From positions 8,419,143-8,483,142 of the forward strand of contig NC_079491.1 of the NCBI RefSeq assembly GCF_020520425.1: 64,000 nucleotides of DNA. Direction: 5' to 3'. This stretch comes from Spinacia oleracea (lineage: Eukaryota > Streptophyta > Magnoliopsida > Caryophyllales > Amaranthaceae). Below the pieces are notes generated by a model. It saw only the letters and a program-made list of their open reading frames with translations. It made no database searches and was not told the origin of the DNA. Below are positions 20,650 to 30,594 of this stretch, piece by piece. Position 1 is the first letter of the stretch, and each line of letters begins with the position of its first letter. The translations under genes were made by a program, and so were the position numbers.

Positions 20650-23524
20650 TCAGGAAACCTGTTCTAGTGACTTCCCAGCTACTTCTGAGTACCAAGATCT
20701 CCATGCTTCTGTATAATGATCGAAGAGATCTCTCAAAGCTGCAAATGTATCACGAATCCACTTAAATTAGAAGCAGAAAAATAAAACTCAACATTCCTAA
20801 CAGAAGAATAAGAATAGTTCAAATTCTACCTTGATTCTGATACAAAGGACGGTAAACTGAGGCAAGACTTTCCAAGTCATGAACCCGCTTTGTGTTTTTC
20901 TGATCACCTGCTTTAGCCACAGTGACAGGAGCAAATGGACCATACTGGTAGCTTCTTGGTCGTGCATTCTGCTCAGTAGGGAATTCAACATTTTCCGTTT
21001 TCACATGCAGCTTGAGTGGTTTTCCTTCCTCTTCAGCTGGAAAAGCATCCTTGTTCCTTTTGAAACTTATGTTAGTAACATCAGTTCCGAATGTCCTTTT
21101 CTTAGTATCAATGGACATAGGTAAATTATACAGAGCCACCTCCTTTCTTTCACTCAATCCCAACCACCTGAAGGCTGGCTTCCGGGTCTCTGTTTGCTGA
21201 GTCTGTTGGCATTCAACAAAATACTTCAGAATCTCTATGTTTTAAACCACCAAATAATAAAAATTTCACCAAAACCTCACTCAAATGCCAATGTTTTATC
21301 ATTTTGTCTCATTTCTAGCCATAAAGAATTCACAAGAGGCTTTCAACAAAATTCTTCAGAATGTTTATGTTTTAAACCACCGAATAATAAAATTTCACCA
21401 AAACCTCACTCAAACTACTAATAATATGATATAGAAAACCAAACGCCAATGTTTTAGCATTTTGTCTCATTTCCAGCCATAAAGAATTCACAAGAGGCTT
21501 TCTCAAAACAAAGACAATGTCTTTGCCAATTAACAACCATATCCTCATAAGAGCGACTATAGTCATACACTCATACATTACTAGTCAAAATATAGTCCAG
21601 AATAGTACAAAAAATATGCAAATAACTAATAAGAACAACACCTTGTAGAGTATATTTGCCAATGTAGTGTTTGTGTTTGTACCTTTTCAATAAGTTGCAT
21701 GGAGGACAACACGTTGGCAATGTCATACAACCGTCTGACTTTAGCTGCATTATCTTATAACGAAGAGTTAGTTACTGATGATGTTAGCTGCAGAATTACA
21801 ATGAATCTAAAAAGAATGCAGACTATAAAACCCTACTTCGCATTACAATAGAGTTGTGACCATCACCAAGTAGGATCTTTGCGGCTTCCTCCAAGGAGAT
21901 AAGATCAACCTAAAATCAGAAGCATCGCAAATAAGTTTCAAGGGAAAGAATGAAATTTATCGAGTACAAGAATATGACTTCTACAGATCCTTACATTTGA
22001 GCATATGAACAGCTTGACAAAGTTCTGTGTCAGAAGTCCCAACGACTTTTCCCTTCTATTGTCTGCAAAATATCATATATGTTATAAATTACCCTGCTTT
22101 AATGTGAAACATGGATCCCTAGTTCACAATATGTATAAATGGAGATTATTTCCATGTACCTTACTAGTTACTATGAAACATAAAGAACAGCACAAGAACA
22201 ATTAACTGTGAAAAAATACAGCTAGAAGCAAACAAGTTACCAGGTTTCGAATTAACGTTGCTGTTTGGTAATTCTGGCTGGCTTCCAGTATCAGGATTAG
22301 AATTTTCATCCTCTTCATCATCAAAAACATGAAACTACAAAACAAGTAACATTAATTACTATTAGCTATTTGTTATGAACACCTACGAACTCACATAAAA
22401 ATAAGATCAAACTCTAATATAACTCACCTTCATTTTGCCACTTCCACTAGCCGAACCAAAATTCTCCCTCAAACCCTCTTCCTAATAATAGAATACAAGA
22501 ACAAAACATCGATAAGCATTAAATATTACACGCTCTTTTCGGGTTTTCAAAGATGATCACTAGAATTAAATGTTAGGTTTTTGTTACCTTTAGCGCGGCA
22601 AGAGCCTTGGGAATTCCTTTAAAACCCTTCCAAGTATACTGATTTTTCGCCTTCCTTGCTAGGACCTAAATCCAATTAACACCCATCAATGATAATGAGG
22701 TAAAAACACACTCAAGACGCTTAATTTTTAACTACTTACTGGAAGAAAAAAAACAAAAAGATGATATATTTCTTTTATAATTAGACAAAATGGCATTAAT
22801 TAAGACAAATATCTATACCAAAAAATATAATTCTATAGGTGGATGCCAATTATCTTAGCAAATTTCGTCTATAATAATACCTTAAAAAATCCCTTACACC
22901 GACTGTTTCTCAGTGTCACTATGGCAAACGAGAGCTAATACAAGTCATCAAAACGCTGAAAAGATTGAATAATGTAAACAGGAAAGAGACAATTTCACAT
23001 ATTCTAATTTGGGCCACGAAAATACGCGAAATCATTTAAGAAAATCAATCTTACCCCAACACTTTCTAAGACATTGACAATATCATAGATCCGGCGTCTC
23101 TCAACTCCTGCCAAACCCCCAAAAAAAAATCATAAATCGTTGAAATTTTGAGAAAATTGAAATATAAAAAGGGAAAATACGAATTTATCAGATCTACTTT
23201 ACCTAATTTACTGGCAGCATCATCCAGTCCAATAGACTCAACACCATCTCTATCATACAAGTTCAAGAACCTGCAAATTAGACCATCCCAAAATCACAAA
23301 AGGTTAAGCTCGATTGAAATGGAAGTAGTATTAGAAAAAAAATTAAAAAAAAAAAACTAATTGGAAAAACAAAAACCAGAAGAAAAAAATTTGAAGAAAA
23401 CTCAGAAGAGAGGTAAGAAAAAGTACTTGGAACACAAAAGCCCCAATGATTTCTGCTTCCTACTATATTTACGGCGCATGTCTTCAGAACCTTCTGGAGC
23501 TGATGATGGTGGTGACGCCGCCAT
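20650..23524 (-). CDS. DEL: DP-E2F-like (DEL/E2F7-8 type) transcriptional repressor
   Basis: The gene has eleven exons on the minus strand: 23524-23427, 23270-23203, 23107-23055, 22665-22588, 22481-22428, 22334-22241, 22062-21995, 21909-21837, 21744-21683, 21202-20830 and 20738-20650. They give 369 residues. Two winged-helix E2F/DP DNA-binding domains are visible. The first (about residues 20-90) contains ERRRIYDIVNVLESVGVLARK, and the second (about 150-230) contains VRRLYDIANVLSSM. No dimerisation, marked-box or Rb-binding region follows, which is the hallmark of atypical E2Fs. The C-terminus LRDLFDHYTEAW is typical of plant DELs. Known family members bind E2F sites as monomers and repress cell-cycle, endocycle or cell-wall genes in the nucleus. 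Two E2F-like sites lie upstream. Arabidopsis DEL1, DEL2 and DEL3 are the nearest known types; which one is orthologous is not decided here. Confidence 0.93.
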
Positions 23525-23818
23525 GGATAGAGTTCAAAATTTTCTCTCTCCTCCCCTCGCTACAACGGAGCAAACCCAGAAAAATTAAAGAACAACCCAG
23601 AAAAATTGAAGGAAAATTAGAGCAACCCAGATAAAGAGGTGAGAGAGAAAATGGAATCAGAGGACCGTTGAAATTAGGGATTGGCGGGGTGAGAAGGAGA
23701 GAAGCAGATTTGGGGAAGAAATGAGAAAAAGGTCATTATTAAAGAACAGTGATTTGGGTTAATTTTTATTTTTATTTTTATTTTTTTGGAAGGGTTAAAT
23801 TTGAAAACTTCAAAATAA

Positions 23819-23826
23819 GCGGGAAT
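23819..23826 (-). promoter_or_regulatory. E2F-like site upstream of the DEL gene
   Basis: ATTCCCGC on the minus strand fits the E2F consensus WTTSSCSS. It lies about 300 bp upstream of the DEL start codon. Confidence 0.5.
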
Positions 23827-24078
23827 TTGAATTACTTTGTGGCGGCCGCGGCTTCAACCTTGTGGATTTTGTTTGTAATGTCTTTTGTACCCTTGTGTGT
23901 GTTTGGGTTTTAGCCTGTTGGAGGGTTGGATGAGGGTGTTTTGGTCATTTTCAATGGGAGGGATTAATTTCTTTTTTTGAATTATGGATGTTTATTAATG
24001 TTTGTTTTGAATGATGTTGTGGTCACGTGGCTGTCTGGCAGAGGACACGAGAGGGTTTTTTGGGAATATTTTTTTGCT

Positions 24079-24086
24079 TTTCCCGC
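24079..24086 (+). promoter_or_regulatory. Second E2F site upstream of the DEL gene
   Basis: TTTCCCGC, the strongest form of the plant E2F consensus, lies about 560 bp upstream of the DEL start codon in an otherwise AT-rich stretch. Confidence 0.55.
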
Positions 24087-24099
24087 TTTTGTTTCAAAA

Positions 24100-25599
24100 T
24101 TGTGAATGTTTAGGGAGGGATTATTTGAAATAAGAGATCAATTAGTAATAAGGATGTTGCATCCTTCCATATTAATTGTGCAATTAATTTAAACTTACTT
24201 TTTAAAATCTTTTTTTAATGAATGCAGTACGGAGTACTACTTAAAATTTATACGTACATGGTAGCTCATTTGAAACCTTGATTTTCTCTCACTCTAGTCT
24301 CTTCCCATGTATTGTTTGAGAGAGAAAAAGTTATTGTATGATTTAATGTGTCATACAAGTGTTGAAATAAAAAATTATTGATGTACGTTGTATTTTATAT
24401 GATTAGTATAGTGACTAGTGAAAATTAATAGCATATAGTTTGATACTTTTATGTCGTTATAGTGATTTTAGACGAGGATGGTGGGAGATTTGAATCTGAG
24501 AGTGCTCAATACCTTAATCATCACATATTACAGGTGCATTAGACAAGCCATATTACCACTTAAAATGTGTATAAATGGATCACCATATAGGTTGTTATTT
24601 ATCATCTAGGTTGACATTCATGCAATTGAGATTTGCAAATTTGTTAAACCTCGTTATTTCAATGATCTTCTTCCCCTTCTCAACACGTCACGTAAATCTA
24701 TTGTCTTACTCTTACAGTCTTACTACATGAAGTGTACCACTTTAGCAATAATAATACTAGAGGCAAAGGTTTTATCTCAAATGTATAAACATCGAACCAT
24801 TTGCCAAGTTCAGCATTAACATCAACTACTTGATTTACGTCAAATTAAAAACATCTCGTACCATACTCGAAAGTAATCAAAGAAAAAAGATATACGTCTA
24901 TTGTAATGTAGGCTATGTATGTAACTCTTTTAATCACACTCATAATCAACTACGGCTTCATAATTAAGTGTTGCGTTTAATTTCATTGAAGAAAATAACT
25001 CTATTAAAGGCGTAATGTGGTGTACTCGATTGCTAACAAATAAAATATATGTTTTTTTTACTAAATAAAATGAAGGTATTCTACTGAATCACCACATATT
25101 CACATAACACAAGTTAGCCATCTCAAGCATTTTGTAGGTCATCGTTTAAGTCACTCTTAAATATTTCGCAGTTGTTGTAACTCAACCATGTGCGTGATCT
25201 TCAAGTCATAATGCGAGTTTCTCAATTCCAATCAACTCGATCAATCAATTGATGTTGGTTAATAAAATATTACAATGTCCCTTAACGATATCGATCATTA
25301 CTAATTATTTTCAAAATTATGAAAGAAAAGACATATAAATACCATAACTCGTCATATCATTGCTTCTATACTTTATTTTTAAAATAGTTATTTGCAAAAA
25401 AAAAAAAAATTACAATGCATTCGATATGTACACAACTAAAAATGTCCTTAATTACAAAATTTCAATGCCGAAAGATATAAGTTCGTATACTTGGGAGTTG
25501 GGACCATTCCCTTTAATTTCGAGTGGTACATTATAAATTATGCTGAACTTTAGGTTTTTTTACATACTTTAACATTAATGCTATAAATTTAACAACAAA
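24100..25599. other. AT-rich intergenic region
   Basis: I see no coding frame, inverted-repeat element or RNA gene in this stretch; it is AT-rich with scattered homopolymers. Confidence 0.5.
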
Positions 25600-25671
25600 G
25601 TCGTTGTAGTATAGTGGTAAGTATTCCCGCCTGTCACGCGGGTGACCCGGGTTCGATCCCCGGCAACGGCG
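25600..25671 (+). tRNA. trnD-GTC: tRNA-Asp (GTC)
   Basis: This is a 72-nt sequence without intron that folds as a full cloverleaf. The acceptor stem GTCGTTG pairs with CAACGGC (one G-U), the D arm reads TAGTATAGTGGTA, the anticodon arm CCCGC-CTGTCAC-GCGGG carries GTC, and the T arm contains GGTTCGATCCC. The discriminator is G and is followed by TTTTT, a Pol III terminator. Internal box A and box B are intact. It looks like a functional cytosolic tRNA-Asp gene. Confidence 0.97.
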
Positions 25672-26009
25672 TTTTTAATTTTTGCATCAAAAACTTGGTA
25701 TTTCACATAACGCATGTTCTCCGTAAGATCGTAGTTTAACTAGTGAAATTAATGGTTTATACTTTATACTCAGTATATAATTTTTTTGTGAGAGGGAATA
25801 AGGAGGGCATTTTATTAAGTTGAGTAGGTTTTCGTCAAAGTAAAATTGCTTTGGGGAAACAAGCTAATACAAACATATTCAACGTTCGACTTTGACGTCA
25901 AAGTGAGTTATTGCCTACTATACGAAATTTTAAAGAATTCAAAATACAAGCTATCTTTTTCTATATATCATCATATATTAGATGAATAAGTTATAGTCAG
26001 TATATTTTA
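25672..26009. other. Outer 3' flank of the knottin locus
   Basis: From about 25850 the sequence resembles 53945-54130 (shared GCTAATACAAACATAT and ATATATCATCATATATTA blocks). It is therefore the far 3' flank of the duplicated knottin unit, into which the MULE at 26010 inserted. Confidence 0.55.
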
Positions 26010-26399
26010 GGATAAATTATTTTTTACCACCTATAAAAATCGAAAAATTGTTTTTACCACCTAAAAAACTAAAACTTGTATTTTACCACCTAAAAAAGAA
26101 TTAAAACTTGTTTTTTACCACCTAAAAACAAAAACAAAAAAGTAGATGCAACCTTTATGTGTGGCTAACTAATTCAATTTCTCTCCAATTTTTTACACTC
26201 CTTTTATGAATTTCTTTAACTCTTTCACCCTTCTCTCTTTATTTTCATTAAAATTTGTTAATTTTATGGATTAATGACGGTGAAAAATTATGTGAATTCA
26301 TGGAAAATAAGAAAGCGGGGGAAGAGAAGAAAGTTAATTACATGAAATAGTGGAAGAAAAGAACATATATGAAATATTACCGTTATTGTGCCCCCCACA

Positions 26400-27153
26400 C
26401 AGGGGCGGTGCCAGTAAGGGTTCAGTGGGTTCAACTGAACCCTTACTGGACAGGAAAGAAATATATATTATCAGCCGCTGAAATTTAACATAATAAACCA
26501 GGTAGCACAGTGGTTTTGAGATTTGCAACCTGCAGCAAAGACTAGGGTTCGAAACCCTTGTAGTGGCTATTGTGATTATTTTTTTTATTTATGTTTCCTT
26601 TCCTCCTCTTTTTATTTGTTTTTCTTTTACACTTGAAACAAAAAACCTCTCCACTAATTTTCTTAGTTTACTAAGTACTTTTTGCAAATTTATTCAATTA
26701 AAGTATTGAACTATATGTGTTTGAATTCATAAATTTAAAGAGTTGGGGTTTGAAACTTTGAATATTTTGGTGTAAAAAATTGCTAACTTGGAATTAAAAT
26801 TGAAATTTATGATTTTGAATAGATTGACCTGAGATGAAGGGTTTAGATTAAGATTCTTTAGGAAAGATCGTATGTTAAAGTTTCAAAAAATCTAATTCAA
26901 GACCACTTGAACCACCTTCAATGAACATCCAACACCCCAAATTGAACCTCCAACACCTCAAAATGAACCTCTAATACAAGAAAATGAAAACTCGTAGAGT
27001 TCGATTATAGTTCTTTTAGTATTGTTGTAATAGAACAAGTGTACCATCAAATTGTTAGTTGTAAAATAAATTTTGAATTATAATGTTTGATTTTATTAGG
27101 CGCACGTTTGAAAATTCCGAACCCTTATGCATAAAATCCTGGCACCGCCACTG
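26400..27153. mobile_element. Non-autonomous hAT element nested in the MULE
   Basis: The ends CAGGGGCGGTGCCAG and, inverted, CAGTGGCGGTGCCAG match at 14 of 15 positions. A perfect 8-bp duplication CCCCCACA (26392-26399 and 27154-27161) is diagnostic of hAT. The right half contains a short proline-rich frame remnant (about 26915-26996, with PTPQIEPPTPQNEP), possibly a leftover of an autonomous parent's coding exon. The left half contains Pol III-like boxes. Confidence 0.88.
26503..26556 (+). other. tRNA-like Pol III box A and box B inside the hAT element
   Basis: TAGCACAGTGG (26503-26513) fits box A and GGTTCGAAACC (26546-26556) fits box B. Their starts are 43 bases apart, as in a real tRNA. 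The acceptor arms do not pair, so this is not a functional tRNA gene. It could be a captured tRNA pseudogene or SINE head. Confidence 0.55.
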
Positions 27154-27502
27154 CCCCCACATAACATTTCCATCTATTTTCCCATTTTTCAGGTGGTAAA
27201 AAAAAATTTAAAAAAATTTAAGTGGTAAAATACAAGTTTTAGTTTTTTAGGTGGTAAAAAATAATTTTTCGATTTTTGTAGGTGGTAAAAAATAATTTAT
27301 CCTATATTTTAATGTAATTTTTTTCATTAGAGTCGGAAACACGTATTTAAAATAGGTTTATAACAAAGACGAAAAGGAATGTCTCTATTTATTAACGACA
27401 ATAATACAAATACATATAAATTCTTGGCTTAAGAGAAATTAGAAATCAAACTTCATCCTAATCCAAGAAATACCACTCAAAGAGACATTACAAAGTACGG
27501 AG

Positions 27503-28564
27503 TAGAGCTGATCATGGACGGGACAACCCGCTAGGCCCGGCCCACCCGGTCCGCTAAAAAAGCGGGCTCGGACAACATTTTATAAAAAAAAATAAAATTT
27601 GGGAGGGCCAAGCCCGGCCCGTTTAAGATAACGGGCGGATAACGGCAACAAAAAAATTTACCGGGCCAGCCCGCCAGGCCCGTTAAAAAAGACGAGTGAT
27701 TTTTTTTTAAAAAAAAATGTAGAGAATTAGAGATTCTGGATTACAAGGATCTCTATAGTTAATTTTTTTTTTTTCTTTGTTTAACTATTCCTCATCAAAC
27801 CAAAACACCTAAACCCTAGACCACTCTCATTTCCCAGCCAAAAAGGAAAAAAGCCGCCACTCTCTTAGTCTCTTCATCTTCTCTCTCTTTCCTAGCTCTC
27901 AATTTTCTACCTCAATATCAAACTTTGTGGGATTTGTTTTTGGGAGATTCTCTACAATCTTCATCTTTATACTTCAATTTCTACGGTAAGTTCAGTTATA
28001 TTAAACTAATATAGTTATTTTATCTATGTTTTCTTTGATCTTAGGCCTTTTCATCACAAAGTGTTAGAGAATCTACTAATGCAAGGATATGTTGGTTGAG
28101 TGACTCGTTTCTAGATAATGTCTTATTGTTAACTTAGGAAAACTTTCTTGTGTAATGGATTGTAAGTTGTAGCTGATTAAACTAATTGAGCTAATGAGAG
28201 TCTTTCCTTTGTAAATTTGTCTTGATAACTTATTGTCTGATTTGTATTAATATAATATCTGAACTTTGTGTTTTGGACTTTCTCAAAGCATATTTCAAAG
28301 TTGTAATAAGGATGCAGGTAATGTCATGGAAATTGTTTTAAATTACACGACGCAGGTATCATTTAAATGGTTAGAAAATAGAAATTTTGTATTTTTAAAA
28401 AGCCCGTTAGCCTGTGGACAGCCCGGCCCTTTTACAGGACGGGTAGCGGCACCATTTTTTAGCCCGCAAACAGGGCCGGGCTTTACCTCAGCAGGCCCGT
28501 TGGACAAAATTTTGGAGCATGGCCCGGCCCGTGTCCGGTCCAAGCCCGCAAATGATCAGCTCTA
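27503..28564. mobile_element. hAT-like element, GC-rich ends, 1062 bp
   Basis: The inverted ends TAGAGCTGATCAT are followed by GGGCCGGGC/CCCGGCCC-rich subterminal repeats. A perfect 8-bp duplication GTACGGAG lies at 27495-27502 and 28565-28572. The interior is AT-rich without a transposase frame; a 99-codon frame at its right end is an artefact of the GC-rich repeat. Confidence 0.82.
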
Positions 28565-28689
28565 GTACGGAGTACATATCAAAGGTTGGCCGTGAAGGTG
28601 ATGATCGGTCACATATATAAGGACCAGAGCGGGCCAGGCCGGACCGGGATTTTTACTGGCATACGAATTTCCTTATTATAGGATGAGGA

Positions 28690-29823
28690 AAACCAATCGC
28701 TAACTGCTGTACCCGGGTACATCCAGCTCTGGCTGTACCCCCCAAAAACGACACGCTCATATTGTTTGTTCATTCTTGTCGACTGTTTGTTCTTTTTTAT
28801 TGTACTGTTTGTTCATTCTTATTGTACTGTTTGTTCTTTCTTGTTGTACTGTTTGTTCTTTCATGTTGTTTTTTAAATTCATCATCAAATTTTCATAATT
28901 GTCGTATTTTTTGTTCTTTCTTCTGGAAATTTATGTTCTTTTTTATATTGTTTGTTCTTTCTTGTTTATTTGTTTGTTTATAATAATCATATGGTTAATG
29001 TTCATAATTAAACTCTTCATTAATCTTTTATTCTTTCTTTTTGTATTGTTTGTTCTTTGAATTTTATGTTCTTTTTTATATTGTTTGTTCTTTCTTGTTT
29101 ATTTGTTTGTTTATAATAATCATATGGTACGTTAATATTCATAATTAAACTCTTCATTAATCTTTTACTCTTTCTTCTTGTATTGTTTGTTCTTTCTTGT
29201 TGTACTGTTTATTCTTTCTTGTTGTTTTTTAAATTCATTCATCAAACTTATTGTTGTATTGTTTGTTCTTTCATGTTGGCTTTAAAATTCATCATAAAAT
29301 TGTTCATAATTGTTGTATTGTTTGTTCTTTTTTCTGGAATTTTATGTTCTTTTTTATATTGTTTGTTCTTTTTTGTTGAATTTTTTTTTTTTCTTGTTTA
29401 TTTGTTTGTTCACAATAAATATATGGTTAATGTTCATAATGAAATTTTTCACTTCATTGGTCTTTTATGTTTTTACAAGCGCCTATATTGTTTATTTTCA
29501 AATAAATAAATAAATGTTCATATTCGAAATAGTAAATGTTCATTCCAAATAAATAAATAAATGTTCAATTCCGAAATAGTAAATGTTCATTTCCGAAATA
29601 GTAAATGTTCATTTTTGTAGTTTATTTCCAAATAAATAAATAAATGTTCATTTCCAAAATAGTAAATGTTCATTCCAAATAAATAAATAAATGTTCATTT
29701 TCGAAATATTAAATGTTCATTTTTGTACCAGTATATTAATGTTCATTTTAAACAACACAAAACGACATCGTTTTGGATGGGGGTACAGCCAGCTTTGGCT
29801 GTACCCGGGTATAGCCAAAAATT
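28690..29823. mobile_element. Mutator-like insertion in knottin copy A
   Basis: The inverted ends contain GTACCCGGGTACA and GGCTGTACCCCC blocks on both sides. Comparison with the intact knottin copies shows that exactly this stretch is extra. The flanking repeat (GGATGAGGA versus TGCGGAGGA) is a degraded 9-bp duplication, so the insertion is not young. The interior (about 28760-29750) is a T-rich minisatellite of TTTGTTCTTTCTTGTT-like and AAATGTTCATTTCC-like units. Confidence 0.7.
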
Positions 29824-30594
29824 TGCGGAGGACAACAAAAGCCAGAGCAACATTGATCTGGAGGTCCAACAATCGAACATATGTTTCCTGATGGAAGGCA
29901 CTTCTTACTCAATGAAGCCAATGCTTTCAGTTCAGCCTCCAGGAGCTCCTCAGTCATTATTGTACCAGTGATGCTTGGTTGAAATTTCGCATCTATCACT
30001 GCTGAAAAATCAAATTAAACAGGAAAGGTTTTGTTAGAATCTGATCGTAAAATTGTAAGATTCTGCGGATCCAATTGCAATAGAGAAGGGCCTAAAAGGT
30101 ACAAGGAGGAAAACCAGAACTTATAGTCCCGCAACCTTTCCAAAATCTTCACTTTAGCGACTTCAGCGGAAAGGGGATTTCGTGATAAAAATTTATAAAA
30201 GGTTTACTTTTCCCGTATTTGTTCCCTCTCTTTTTCGAAAAGGGATGATTTGCATTGATGACAAGTGTTGGGAGTTGTATTGTGTCGTGGAGATCGTGGG
30301 TTGAGGAAGTTGATGCGCCCCTTTTCTTTTCTATAAATACGGGGTGCATTGCTCTTTTCGAACTTTTTACTCCTTCTTTCAAACCCATTCTCTCTCTAAA
30401 TTCCGGCGATCGCAGTGCAATTTGTTTCTTCAGATCTACGAAATTCGGCCAACTTTAGACTTCGGGAACTTGTGTTGTTCGTTTTATCGGCGAATTCCGC
30501 TTCGGAAAAAGGTAATTTGTTTTTGAATTCTCCTCTTTTTCTTCGTTTTTCCTTCTACCCCTCAATCTCAACCCTAGACCGAGAATTCGCGGCC

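Larger units (their letters stand above)
26010..27302. mobile_element. Non-autonomous Mutator-like element (MULE) with nested hAT
   Basis: The long inverted repeats (roughly 90-110 bp) begin GGATAAATTATTTTTTACCA and contain several TTTACCACCTA words. The element is flanked by a perfect 9-bp duplication TATATTTTA (26001-26009 and 27303-27311), the signature of Mutator. The paralogous flank near 54110 reads through without the insertion. An hAT element (26400-27153) sits inside. Confidence 0.88.

Noticed and set aside
28266-28565. 99-codon frame with proline/glycine-rich end
   Set aside because: It covers the GC-rich right end of an hAT element.
29183-29513. Phe/Leu/Cys-rich frames resembling membrane proteins
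   Set aside because: They arise from the T-rich minisatellite inside the Mutator-like insertion.
30030-30400. A second LTR of the Tat element at its left border
   Set aside because: I compared this stretch with 40844-41281 and found no matching blocks; it looks like the promoter and leader of the antisense ORF instead.
30415-30594. Extension of the antisense ORF upstream of 30595
   Set aside because: The sequence looks like a transcribed leader after the TATA box at about 30335; the ATG at 30595 starts a more protein-like composition.
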